A DNA stretch of 13,806 nucleotides from JBEBXQ01 sp040391535 (GTDB taxonomy: Bacteria > Bacteroidota > Bacteroidia > Cytophagales > Spirosomataceae), in NCBI GenBank assembly GCA_040391535.1, contig JBEBXQ010000129.1, forward strand, positions 1 to 13,806, read 5' to 3'. The stretch's first letter is position 1. Each line of letters begins with the position of its first letter. Positions 5,602 through 12,233 of this stretch are shown here, piece by piece. The notes under the pieces are model-generated. The model searched no databases and was not told the DNA's origin. It was given only the letters and a program-made list of their open reading frames with translations. The translations under genes and the position numbers were made by a program.

Positions 5602-6066
5602 CTATTTTAACCGGGATACCTGACCAATGTCTATCCTGTTGAATTTTCCGTCTGTATTTTGGTGAAATTTAAAATATACTTTAAAAGTACCCCATTGCCC
5701 GGCATAGAAATCTCCGTAAATGTCCTTTCCTTCATTCTCAGCTTTATCAATCGCAAGGAATTTTTCTTTCTGACTGAAAGCATTGTCAAAAAACGATTTA
5801 AAATCCAAAGTGTTACCATCATCGGTAAAAACCGCATCGTTTGTAAAGAAAGCATACCAGGCGTTTTTGTCGCTGGCCTGCAGTGCTTCAATCGCCTTCC
5901 TTACCTTTTCATTAGAGATTTTTGATAAGTCCATAGTATCTTCAGTTTTATTGTTATTGTTGTTTGATGGTGAAGCATTATTCTTAGGAGTTTGAGCACA
6001 GGCATATAGCGAAATACTCAGCACCAGTTGCAGCATTATTTTAACGATATCATTGATGTTATTCAT
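5602..6066 (-). CDS. NTF2-like (SnoaL/DUF4440-type) lipoprotein
   Basis: This 154-residue protein has an N-terminal lipoprotein signal, with a hydrophobic core at 8-22 and a lipobox-like LYAC ending at Cys23. A low-complexity linker rich in Asn and Ser follows (30-42), and then a cone-shaped NTF2-like domain (about 50-153). Marks are KIEALQASDKNAW-like helix spacing (57-70), YAFFTNDAVFTDDG (71-84), and the late strands GQWGTFKVYFKF (123-134) and IDIGQVSRL. Such domains bind small ligands or act as accessory subunits, and no catalytic pair is evident. The start codon overlaps the end of the LCIB-like gene by 8 nt, which suggests translational coupling. It is the last gene of the five-gene operon and would be displayed on a membrane facing the periplasm. 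Confidence 0.85.
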   Translation of the reverse strand: MNNINDIVKIMLQLVLSISLYACAQTPKNNASPSNNNNNKTEDTMDLSKISNEKVRKAIEALQASDKNAWYAFFTNDAVFTDDGNTLDFKSFFDNAFSQKEKFLAIDKAENEGKDIYGDFYAGQWGTFKVYFKFHQNTDGKFNRIDIGQVSRLK

Positions 6067-6793
6067 AATACGCTTTCATCAGGCTTTTTCTTTCACCGGT
6101 TTCCAGGTTCAGACAGTCAAATTTTTTGTACTGACAAAATGAGCCCATCTCCTTGTCGCCATTGATAAAGACAGCGCCGGCGAGCAGTACATATTTACAG
6201 GGATAATGCGTTTCTTTTACTAGTACCTCTATACGGTCGTCAATGGCTTCGTACATCACTTCGGTTGCTTCAAATATCTGATTTTCTGATTGCAGGATGC
6301 GGTCTTTATGGCGTAAGAAAATCTGTTCGATCGTATTCATCTGAAAATCAAGCGAGCTCACATCCCCTTCGATTATCTTGCCATCCGTCAGTTTCCCCAA
6401 AGCACCTTTTGCGGCTCCGCAACAGGCCGAGTTCATACTTTGTCCGATACGGCTGATTTCGCCAATAGTACCGTCTTTGGTAATACCGATATGCGGCGCG
6501 TAAAAAATCACCACTGCCCCATCTTCCGGAACGTGATGCGCAAAGGCGTTCATTCCTGTAATACCTGCAAACGGAAAACCGTTTAATCCGCCCAGATGGA
6601 AAGGCCCCAGCATTTCCAAAGCCCGTGGCGGATACTGAATAGCATTGACATCATCGCAACACATACTGTCTGCGTGCATCAGCTGGTGAGGTTTCAGGCC
6701 CAGCTGTTTTTCAATCGTGTCGAGGAGACGGTTTACGGTATCAACGGAACTGAGTGCATTGGGATACCATTTTCTTACAGTTTCTAAACTCAT
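6059..6793 (-). CDS. LCIB/LCIC-family (theta-type) carbonic-anhydrase-like protein
   Basis: This 244-residue protein matches the limiting-CO2-inducible LCIB/C family, which has a beta-carbonic-anhydrase-like fold. Diagnostic blocks are SMCCDDVN (43-50), GGLNGFPFAGITG (68-80), NAFAHHVPEDG (82-92), APHIGITKDGTIGEISRIGQ (99-118) and SACCGAA (122-128). The likely zinc ligands are Cys45 or Cys46, His86 or His87, and Cys124 or Cys125, with Asp47/48 as the acidic partner. The Arg expected in a CxDxR dyad is not seen, because Asn50 or Val49 stands there, so hydratase activity is uncertain. No signal peptide is present, so it is cytoplasmic. The bestrophin gene ends 36 nt upstream and the NTF2-like lipoprotein overlaps its end. 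The context suggests CO2/bicarbonate handling. Confidence 0.88.
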   Translation of the reverse strand: MSLETVRKWYPNALSSVDTVNRLLDTIEKQLGLKPHQLMHADSMCCDDVNAIQYPPRALEMLGPFHLGGLNGFPFAGITGMNAFAHHVPEDGAVVIFYAPHIGITKDGTIGEISRIGQSMNSACCGAAKGALGKLTDGKIIEGDVSSLDFQMNTIEQIFLRHKDRILQSENQIFEATEVMYEAIDDRIEVLVKETHYPCKYVLLAGAVFINGDKEMGSFCQYKKFDCLNLETGERKSLMKAYYE

Positions 6794-6829
6794 AGATTTT
6801 ATAATTGTGGATGACTTGCTGCTATGGAA

Positions 6830-7840
6830 TTACATTAAAATACTATGTTGGGGTTGTATCGCCGGTGGTAAATCTGTTTCGCCCAGCATTTCCCTTAAAT
6901 CTATTTCTATATTACGGCTGATCTGGGTTATCGGAATATCGTTGGCATTCCCTTCAAACGGATTTTCGGTGCTTTCTCCGATTTGTTCCAGCACTAAAAA
7001 TATCCAGCCCACCAATACACTCAACGGAATGGTCAGCCATATAAACCAATCTCCTGATTTTTCAGTGTGCCTGGATAACTCACCGATGAATCCCAAAGGG
7101 ATCAAAAAACACAATACATTCGTAAAATAAAGATTGATGCTCGAAAACTGTCGCGGGTAGGGAAAATTCTTAATCCGTTCGCATTTGCCCTGCTGGTCAT
7201 ACAAATCTTTCAGTTGGTTTTCCAGTGCTACGTAATTATAGTCCGTGATAATGCCCTGTTGGTTCAGTCTTTTCAATTGACCCGATTGTTGCGCCAGAAT
7301 CTGTGTTGCCCTGTTTTTTGTGGAAAGAATATACTCCCGTTCTTCTTCCGGAAGAAAGGGCTTCAGCTCTTCCTCCAGGCTGCTTTCCCATTCAGGAACC
7401 TTGTAATACCGGAGGTATTCGCGGTTGTAACTTTTGGTTTTTATGTTTTCCCAGCTTTTGGTTTCACGAAGCTGAAAACGCAACGCGGTGAGCCACGCAA
7501 AATGCCGGTAAATAATTTCTCTGTGCAGGTCTTTTTCATGATCTCCGGCGCGGACAAAATCTTTAACCATCATCCCAAAACTGCGGCTGCTGTTGATGAC
7601 AGAACCGTAAATCTGCCTGGCTTCCCAGGTGCGGTTGTAGGTCTGAGTGTTTTTGAAACCTGAAATGAAAGCGGTTGCCGTACCAATCAATGCTACAGGA
7701 ACCCACGGAATAGCAAGCCATGTCCAACCCATAAAATAAAACAATGCGGTGGGTACGAGGCTCAATAAAAGCATCTTATAAATTTTCTTCCGTGTCCATG
7801 GGATGAAGTGGATGAGCTTATAATGGCTTGATATATTCAT
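6830..7840 (-). CDS. Bestrophin-family anion channel
   Basis: This 336-residue membrane protein belongs to the bestrophin (formerly UPF0187) family. Hydrophobic segments lie at about 22-38, 43-61, 236-255 and 264-284, the four-helix layout of bacterial bestrophins, which form pentameric channels. Signature blocks are NRTWEARQIYGSVINSSR (69-86), CERIKNFPYPRQFSS (220-234) and the acidic ENPFEGNANDIPI (292-304). Bestrophins conduct chloride and often bicarbonate, while some bacterial forms prefer cations, and selectivity cannot be read here. The gene starts 12 nt after the antiporter stop and ends 36 nt before the LCIB-like gene. In algae, bestrophin-like proteins deliver bicarbonate in the CO2-concentrating mechanism together with LCIB, so the pairing is meaningful. 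Confidence 0.93.
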   Translation of the reverse strand: MNISSHYKLIHFIPWTRKKIYKMLLLSLVPTALFYFMGWTWLAIPWVPVALIGTATAFISGFKNTQTYNRTWEARQIYGSVINSSRSFGMMVKDFVRAGDHEKDLHREIIYRHFAWLTALRFQLRETKSWENIKTKSYNREYLRYYKVPEWESSLEEELKPFLPEEEREYILSTKNRATQILAQQSGQLKRLNQQGIITDYNYVALENQLKDLYDQQGKCERIKNFPYPRQFSSINLYFTNVLCFLIPLGFIGELSRHTEKSGDWFIWLTIPLSVLVGWIFLVLEQIGESTENPFEGNANDIPITQISRNIEIDLREMLGETDLPPAIQPQHSILM

Positions 7841-7852
7841 CTTGATCGTATA

Positions 7853-9463
7853 TTAATGTCCTGCTCCTGTGATTTTCAATTCGTTCAGATCCAGTTGCAA
7901 CTCTGCTTTCCGGATTTCTTCATCACTATAATATTTTTCTTTTCGCAGTCGGAACAATTCTCTGCGCTGCAGCGCATAAACATCCAGCAGCACTTTGTGA
8001 TAAAGCGCTGTTTCTTCGTGTCCGGCCGTATCGCATTCCAATGCACGTAATCGGTCGGAAGTGTTATTTATTTCATTTTCCAGCCTGGATTTGTAAAAAC
8101 CGATCAGTTCAGTATCCGTAATGGAAGCCGGATAATTTTCATTCAGTAGCTTTAATGCCGCTTTATCCAGTCGCAGCTGAATACCCGCCTGCTGCTGGTC
8201 ATCAGGAAGAATGTCGTCAATTTCTTTCAGCTTAACCAGCTTTATAATGAAAGGCAATGACAATCCCTGAAAAACCAGGGTAATAAATATCACCACAAAA
8301 GTGATAAAGATAATCAGGTTACGCTGTGGAAATGCGGCTCCGTCTGTCATCAGCAATGGGATAGACAATGCCGTTGCCAATGAGACTACACCACGCATTC
8401 CCGCCCAGCTGATCACCAGCGGGCCTTTCCAGCCGGGAGAAGGGTCTTGTCTTGCACTGGCACTCAGCCACCTGGGAAGGTATGCCGCCGGATATACCCA
8501 AAGAAAGCGCAATACAATGACAATTGCACTTATGATTAACCCATATTTAATGCCGTCCATGACAGAATATTCACCCAACCCATCCATGATTTCCGGAAGT
8601 TCGAGACCAATCAGTATAAATACCAAAGCATTCATTACAAAAATCATTGTGGCCCATACACCCAGCATATTTATTCTTGTACTACCGGTTCTGAATACTT
8701 CGTGCGAACGGTACGACATAAAAAGCCCTCCGCTCACTACTGCCATTACGCCGGAAAAATGAAATTGCTCTGCTCCCAGAAATAAAATATAAGGGGTCAT
8801 CACAGTGAGTGCCGCATCGATTGCCGGGGTGGTAGGTAAATAACGATGGACGGCATACATGATGTGAGCACCGGTCAATCCTGTCACAATCCCCATTCCT
8901 GCTACAAGAAAGAATTGTCCTGTGGCTTCCTGCATTGAAAAAGTTCCTGCCAGCACGGCTACCAAAGCAAATTTGAATACTATAAGTGAAGAAGCATCGT
9001 TGACCAGACTTTCTCCTTCCAGTATGGTCATTAACCTTTTGGGGACTTTCATTCCTTTCAGCACGGTTGCTGCGGCTACAGCATCGGGCGGAGAAACAAT
9101 CCCGCCTAACAAAAATCCTAATGCCAGTGTGAAGCCCGGAATGAGTTCAACAGAGGTATAGGCAATGACTGTAGAAGTAAAAAACACCAGCCCGAAAGCC
9201 AGTAAAGCGATAGGCCGTTTCCATTTCCAGAAGTCATTCCACGAAGTGTACCAGGCCGCTTCGTACAAAAGAGGCGGCAGAAATAGTAAAAAAATCAGTT
9301 CAGGGTCAAGGTGTAACTGCGGCACTCCCGGAACAAAACTGATCCCTAATCCGGCAATGACCAAAAATATAGGATAGGCAATATTCAGCCGTTTTGCCAG
9401 CAATACCAACAGGACTACAACAAACAATAACCCAAGGACAAACAGTAATGTGTGATGCATCAT
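7853..9463 (-). CDS. CPA1-family Na+/H+ antiporter
   Basis: This 536-residue protein is a cation:proton antiporter of the CPA1 (NhaP/YjcE-like) family in the inner membrane. About 12 hydrophobic segments fill residues 4-410. Key motifs are GGIVSPPDAVAAATVLKG (120-137), the ion-binding GESLVNDASSL (150-160) with Asn155-Asp156, and WAGMRGVVSLATAL (353-366) with Arg357. The ND pair marks the electroneutral CPA1 type, unlike the DD pair of CPA2 and NhaA. A charged cytoplasmic tail (about 411-536) with helical heptads probably serves regulation or oligomerisation. It lies 4 nt downstream of the DoxX-like gene and 12 nt upstream of the bestrophin gene. It may counter protons produced or consumed by CO2 hydration. 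The two adjacent ATG codons leave the exact start open by one residue. Confidence 0.95.
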   Translation of the reverse strand: MMHHTLLFVLGLLFVVVLLVLLAKRLNIAYPIFLVIAGLGISFVPGVPQLHLDPELIFLLFLPPLLYEAAWYTSWNDFWKWKRPIALLAFGLVFFTSTVIAYTSVELIPGFTLALGFLLGGIVSPPDAVAAATVLKGMKVPKRLMTILEGESLVNDASSLIVFKFALVAVLAGTFSMQEATGQFFLVAGMGIVTGLTGAHIMYAVHRYLPTTPAIDAALTVMTPYILFLGAEQFHFSGVMAVVSGGLFMSYRSHEVFRTGSTRINMLGVWATMIFVMNALVFILIGLELPEIMDGLGEYSVMDGIKYGLIISAIVIVLRFLWVYPAAYLPRWLSASARQDPSPGWKGPLVISWAGMRGVVSLATALSIPLLMTDGAAFPQRNLIIFITFVVIFITLVFQGLSLPFIIKLVKLKEIDDILPDDQQQAGIQLRLDKAALKLLNENYPASITDTELIGFYKSRLENEINNTSDRLRALECDTAGHEETALYHKVLLDVYALQRRELFRLRKEKYYSDEEIRKAELQLDLNELKITGAGH

Positions 9464-9467
9464 TCAA

Positions 9468-9815
9468 TTATTTTCTTAAAGGGTGCTGCAAATAAATAAT
9501 GACCAGATTAAGTAATAAAAATGGAATTTCTATGGCCGCTCCTTTCAGATCTTTTTGCAGCAACTGCATACAGATAATCAGCAGTATACCTGCCGCCATC
9601 AGGAAGTTTCCCCATACAAAAGTTTTGGGAAACAGTATCAAAACAGACGCCAGTAAGGTTACGGCTCCGTTAATAACGACTACATTTTTACCTAAATTCC
9701 ACTTGCCAAACATTTCCAGCATTTCAGGTCTGGCATTCAGCATATTCCAGCCGTGTTTTACACCCATAAATACGGCAAAGAGTATCAGGACAGAGTTGAG
9801 TATTTTTATGATCAT
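9468..9815 (-). CDS. DoxX-like four-helix membrane protein
   Basis: This 115-residue integral membrane protein has four hydrophobic segments at about 4-19, 45-62, 66-86 and 96-110. The first helix is followed by GVKHGWNMLNARPEMLEMFG (18-37), and the pattern fits the DoxX-like superfamily of small membrane proteins. The family includes quinol-oxidase subunits and many members of unknown role, and no cofactor ligands are evident here. It is the first gene of the five-gene operon and ends 4 nt before the antiporter, so it may help assemble or stabilise the antiporter. The upstream region (9816-9875) carries a direct repeat that could be an operator. Topology confidence is high and family confidence is moderate. 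Confidence 0.78.
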   Translation of the reverse strand: MIIKILNSVLILFAVFMGVKHGWNMLNARPEMLEMFGKWNLGKNVVVINGAVTLLASVLILFPKTFVWGNFLMAAGILLIICMQLLQKDLKGAAIEIPFLLLNLVIIYLQHPLRK

Positions 9816-9841
9816 TGTCTTTAGTGATTAGTGTCAGGACT

Positions 9842-9871
9842 GGTTTAATACTGTTTCATGGTTTTAATACT
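9842..9871. promoter_or_regulatory. Direct repeat upstream of the DoxX/antiporter/bestrophin/LCIB operon
   Basis: GGTTTAATACT (9842-9852) and GGTTTTAATACT (9860-9871) are near-identical direct repeats whose starts lie 18 nt apart. They end 27 nt before the first start codon at 9815 on the minus strand. This is a plausible place for a regulator to bind over or just downstream of a promoter. No convincing Bacteroidota -33/-7 pair (TTTG and TAnnTTTG) was found nearby, so the promoter itself is not placed. Confidence 0.35.
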
Positions 9872-10082
9872 TGTTGTTATCAGTTTGTATTGCCGTCATC
9901 CGGGTTTTTACTTTGTTTTTGACAGATAAAAATCCGTTTCAAAAAAGGTTTTCCGATACGCTGCTTCATCAGTTTCTCTTTGTACGATGGATAATTGATG
10001 GAAAAACCACAACTGCATTGTCCGGATTAAGCCTCTCTAACGGTTACTCCAACAGAGGATAATTTACCTGAATAAAACAAAC

Positions 10083-10138
10083 TTTTCGTTTACAGGAAAT
10101 TTTATCCCATCTTACGGTCCGTCATTGTTAAACGAAAA
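10083..10138 (-). terminator. Inverted repeat followed by T-rich tract, possible terminator
   Basis: TTTTCGTTTA (10083-10092) pairs perfectly with TAAACGAAAA (10129-10138). On the minus strand the stem is followed by a T-rich run (TTTGTTTTATTC), which favours a terminator for transcripts from the AraC-SDR side. The 36-nt loop is much longer than in typical intrinsic terminators and contains a partial second pairing (GGAAATTT with AAATTCC just outside), so confidence is limited. Confidence 0.4.
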
Positions 10139-10172
10139 AAGAAATTCCCTAGAACACGCTATATCAGAAGAG

Positions 10173-10236
10173 TATGGCTGATATTCATTTATTCAAACCC
10201 GGATCTAAAGTTAAATAAAAACGAACATCAGCCATA
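10173..10236 (-). repeat. Long hairpin directly downstream of the SDR gene
   Basis: TATGGCTGAT (10173-10182) pairs perfectly with ATCAGCCATA (10227-10236). On the minus-strand RNA the stem extends to about 18 pairs, because the next mismatches become G-U wobbles (10183/10226 and 10187/10222). That strand asymmetry suggests the minus-strand transcript is the selected one. It begins about 10 nt after the SDR stop codon. There is no U-run, so it may be a 3' stability hairpin or part of a two-hairpin terminator with the repeat at 10083-10138. Confidence 0.5.
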
Positions 10237-10245
10237 ATTCAGCAA

Positions 10246-11001
10246 TTAACGAGTGGTATAACCGCCGTTTGCAAATATGGTTTGCCCGGTAATCCACCAC
10301 CCGTCAGTCACTAAGAACTCTATAAGCGGAGCGATATCTTTAATATCAGTCAGTCCACCCAATGCCGATGCCGATTTGTGATACGCCACGGCCTCATCCG
10401 ACTCCTGTCCGTAAAAAAACGGTGTATCCATAGGTCCCGGGGCAACGCCGGTAACGGAGATCCCTCTTTGGCCAAACTCCTTCGATGCCATCCTCGTAAA
10501 ATGCTCAACCGGTGCCTTTGCTCCTGCATAAGTAGAATATAAGCCCGTGTAAGCCGCTAACAGCGAAGTAACGACAGTACAGATCTTTCCGTTATCGTTC
10601 AGCCTTTTTCCGGCTTCCTGAATGAAGAAATAAGCCACTTTTGAATTGATGTCAAACATGGTATCATATTCAGCTTCTGTGGTATCCAAAAAAGGTTTTT
10701 TCAATACCATTCCAACCGTATTGATGGCAATATCAATGCCGCCGAATCTGGATTTCGTAGCTTCAAACAGCTTGCTGATATTATCAATTCTGGTCAGGTC
10801 TGCCTGAAATATAAACCCTTCGCCACCTGCGCCCGTAATATCTGCCAACGTTTTTTCAGCCTCTGCTTTGGTGTTGTCGCTATTATAATGAATAGCTACT
10901 TTTGCTCCCTTCGATGCAAAAGTACGACTTAACAAGCCTCCTAAATTCTTTGCACCTCCAGCAATCAATACAACTTTTCCGTTTAAATCGTTTACAGCCA
11001 T
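10246..11001 (-). CDS. SDR family NAD(P)-dependent oxidoreductase
   Basis: This 251-residue classical short-chain dehydrogenase/reductase has a Rossmann fold. From the chosen Met (MAVNDLNGK), the cofactor loop AGGAKNLGG lies at 14-22, NTVG (the NNAG equivalent) at 94-97, catalytic Ser146, and Tyr158 with Lys162 in YAGAK. The ANGGYTTR tail is typical. The substrate is unknown. The start at 11001 is preferred because the domain begins there. An in-frame ATG at 11061 would add 20 residues with a hydrophobic run (LTAVIFVLVIFI) that could be a membrane anchor, and the choice is not settled. The AraC-type regulator ends 77 nt upstream of this start, or 17 nt upstream of the alternative, on the same strand. 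They are probably one transcript, with the regulator possibly controlling it. Confidence 0.9.
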   Translation of the reverse strand: MAVNDLNGKVVLIAGGAKNLGGLLSRTFASKGAKVAIHYNSDNTKAEAEKTLADITGAGGEGFIFQADLTRIDNISKLFEATKSRFGGIDIAINTVGMVLKKPFLDTTEAEYDTMFDINSKVAYFFIQEAGKRLNDNGKICTVVTSLLAAYTGLYSTYAGAKAPVEHFTRMASKEFGQRGISVTGVAPGPMDTPFFYGQESDEAVAYHKSASALGGLTDIKDIAPLIEFLVTDGWWITGQTIFANGGYTTR

Positions 11002-11078
11002 TTTATCTGATTTTAAGTGTTTAATAAAAATTACCAAAACAAATATTACAGCTGTTAACATCTAATTCATGGTGAACT

Positions 11079-11462
11079 TCACGGGATTTTTGTTTTTTCC
11101 TTTCTGAACTGCCCTGGTGTCTGACCCACAAACTTTTTGAAGAATTTTGAAAAATTAGACGGATCGTAGGTCAGGATACCGGCAATCTCAGCAATTGACC
11201 TGTCGGTCTCCAAAAGCATGTATTTTGCCTGATCAAGAATTTTCAAATCATAAAAATGACAAGGATGATGGCCTGCTTCTTTTCGGACCGTATCGGTGAG
11301 ATGCTTATGGGAAACAGACAATTCATCCGCAATCAGATTGATTTCCATAAAGTCTGTAACTTCTCCTGCAACTACATCAGCAATATGTTTATCCAAAAAC
11401 CGGAAATAGTTTTGGGTAATTTCTTTGCTTCGTCTGAGAATTTCCTGTTTGTCCTGTTTCAT
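11079..11462 (-). CDS. AraC-type HTH transcriptional regulator lacking a sensor domain
   Basis: This 127-residue protein is essentially the AraC/XylS DNA-binding region, with only about 40 residues in front. The first helix-turn-helix is around 42-62 (LIADELSVSHKHLTDTVRK) and the second around 88-112 (SIAEIAGILTYDPSNFSKFF). The family signature runs through 101-120 with the closing VGQTPGQFRK. Full AraC proteins have an N-terminal effector domain of 150 or more residues, so this short form may respond through a partner or be constitutively active. The N-terminal helix (KQEILRRSKEITQNYFRFL) may mediate dimerisation. It is the first gene before the SDR gene. No in-frame coding sequence for a lost sensor domain was seen upstream. 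Confidence 0.93.
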   Translation of the reverse strand: MKQDKQEILRRSKEITQNYFRFLDKHIADVVAGEVTDFMEINLIADELSVSHKHLTDTVRKEAGHHPCHFYDLKILDQAKYMLLETDRSIAEIAGILTYDPSNFSKFFKKFVGQTPGQFRKEKTKIP

Positions 11463-12233
11463 TTAATTTAAGAGGGTTAATACACTGGTTTATAGTATGA
11501 TGATTTTTTCAAATAGTATATTTCATTTCCGGTTATTCAGAAATACGGGCCAAAACAGCTTTAATGGAATACGTAAATGCATTGCTCTCATCCGTATTAT
11601 GGCACATTTTTCAAAACCTTTGCTCTGTCACAACTTCATCGTTTATATCTGAATCTGTCCCGGAAATCAGGATAACGGGTTAAAACTCCATGAGGGCTAC
11701 AGTAGCTTGTAAAAACAATTCTAATACAAACTCGTTAATTTTCAAATTCAGGTGAAGAAATTACGAAAAAAAAGTATGAAAGAATACTGAAAACGGTTGT
11801 TTTCCATCGGAAATTTGCTGCTGAGATTATACCTGGTAAGTCGCCTCTCTATGACTGTAAGGTTTAAAAGTGTAAGAAGCTCTTTGATGATTTGTGAAAG
11901 AAAACTTATATTTATTTACAGAAACAGAAAACCACAAACTGATACGGATAAAATTACCTGATTGAGTCGTATTGAGGACATTTACAAGGCTTAACGCATG
12001 ATACTCAACCATACCATGAAAGATCTTTCTCACAAAACCCGTCGCAAAGAGACCCGGAACCGGCTCTTTACGACTGTATTTATTGATATCCGGTTAACGG
12101 GCAATGCCTTAATACGGATAATATTCTGACAATTTCATGAATTTCACCCGGCTAAGCTTTAAAAGCCTGATACCCTGTATAAACCAATATCAATCATCTG
12201 AAAATCCGTCAAACTTAAACCACACCACACCAA
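11463..12233. other. Long intergenic region without a convincing gene
   Basis: About 770 nt lie between the divergently transcribed AraC-type regulator and the plus-strand hydrolase, so promoters for both should be here. AT content is high. A 68-residue minus ORF (11827-12033) and a 43-residue plus ORF (11998-12129, MILNHTMKDLSHK...) lack protein-like patterns or family resemblance, and both are left out as genes. Two small hairpins stand back to back at 11773-11804. No tRNA or IS end was seen. It could be an eroded gene or hold a small RNA. Confidence 0.55.
11773..11804. repeat. Two contiguous small hairpins
   Basis: AGTAT-GAAAGA-ATACT (11773-11788) is followed without a gap by GAAAAC-GGTT-GTTTTC (11789-11804). 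Each stem is short (5 and 6 bp) and AT-rich, so the match may be chance. The exact adjacency and the small loops (6 and 4 nt) are the reason to record it. Confidence 0.35.

Larger units (their letters stand above)
9872..10245. other. Non-coding stretch between the SDR gene and the five-gene operon
   Basis: About 370 nt without a convincing gene. A plus-strand 63-residue ORF in its left part has no protein-like pattern and was not accepted. The stretch holds two separate inverted repeats, listed on their own, and probably carries the end of the AraC-SDR transcript and the promoter of the downstream operon. Confidence 0.6.

Noticed and set aside
7214..7663. 149-residue plus-strand ORF opposite the bestrophin gene
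   Set aside because: It is an antisense shadow. The minus-strand protein has clear bestrophin motifs throughout.
9871..10062. 63-residue plus-strand ORF
   Set aside because: Residue pattern is not protein-like, and it lies opposite the expected promoter region of the five-gene operon.
11827..12033. 68-residue minus-strand ORF
   Set aside because: No domain-like pattern, biased composition and no good neighbour relation. It is probably a chance ORF in AT-rich DNA.
11998..12129. 43-residue plus-strand ORF
   Set aside because: It starts with ATG but has no recognisable family, ribosome site or continuation. Recorded only as part of the gene-free region.
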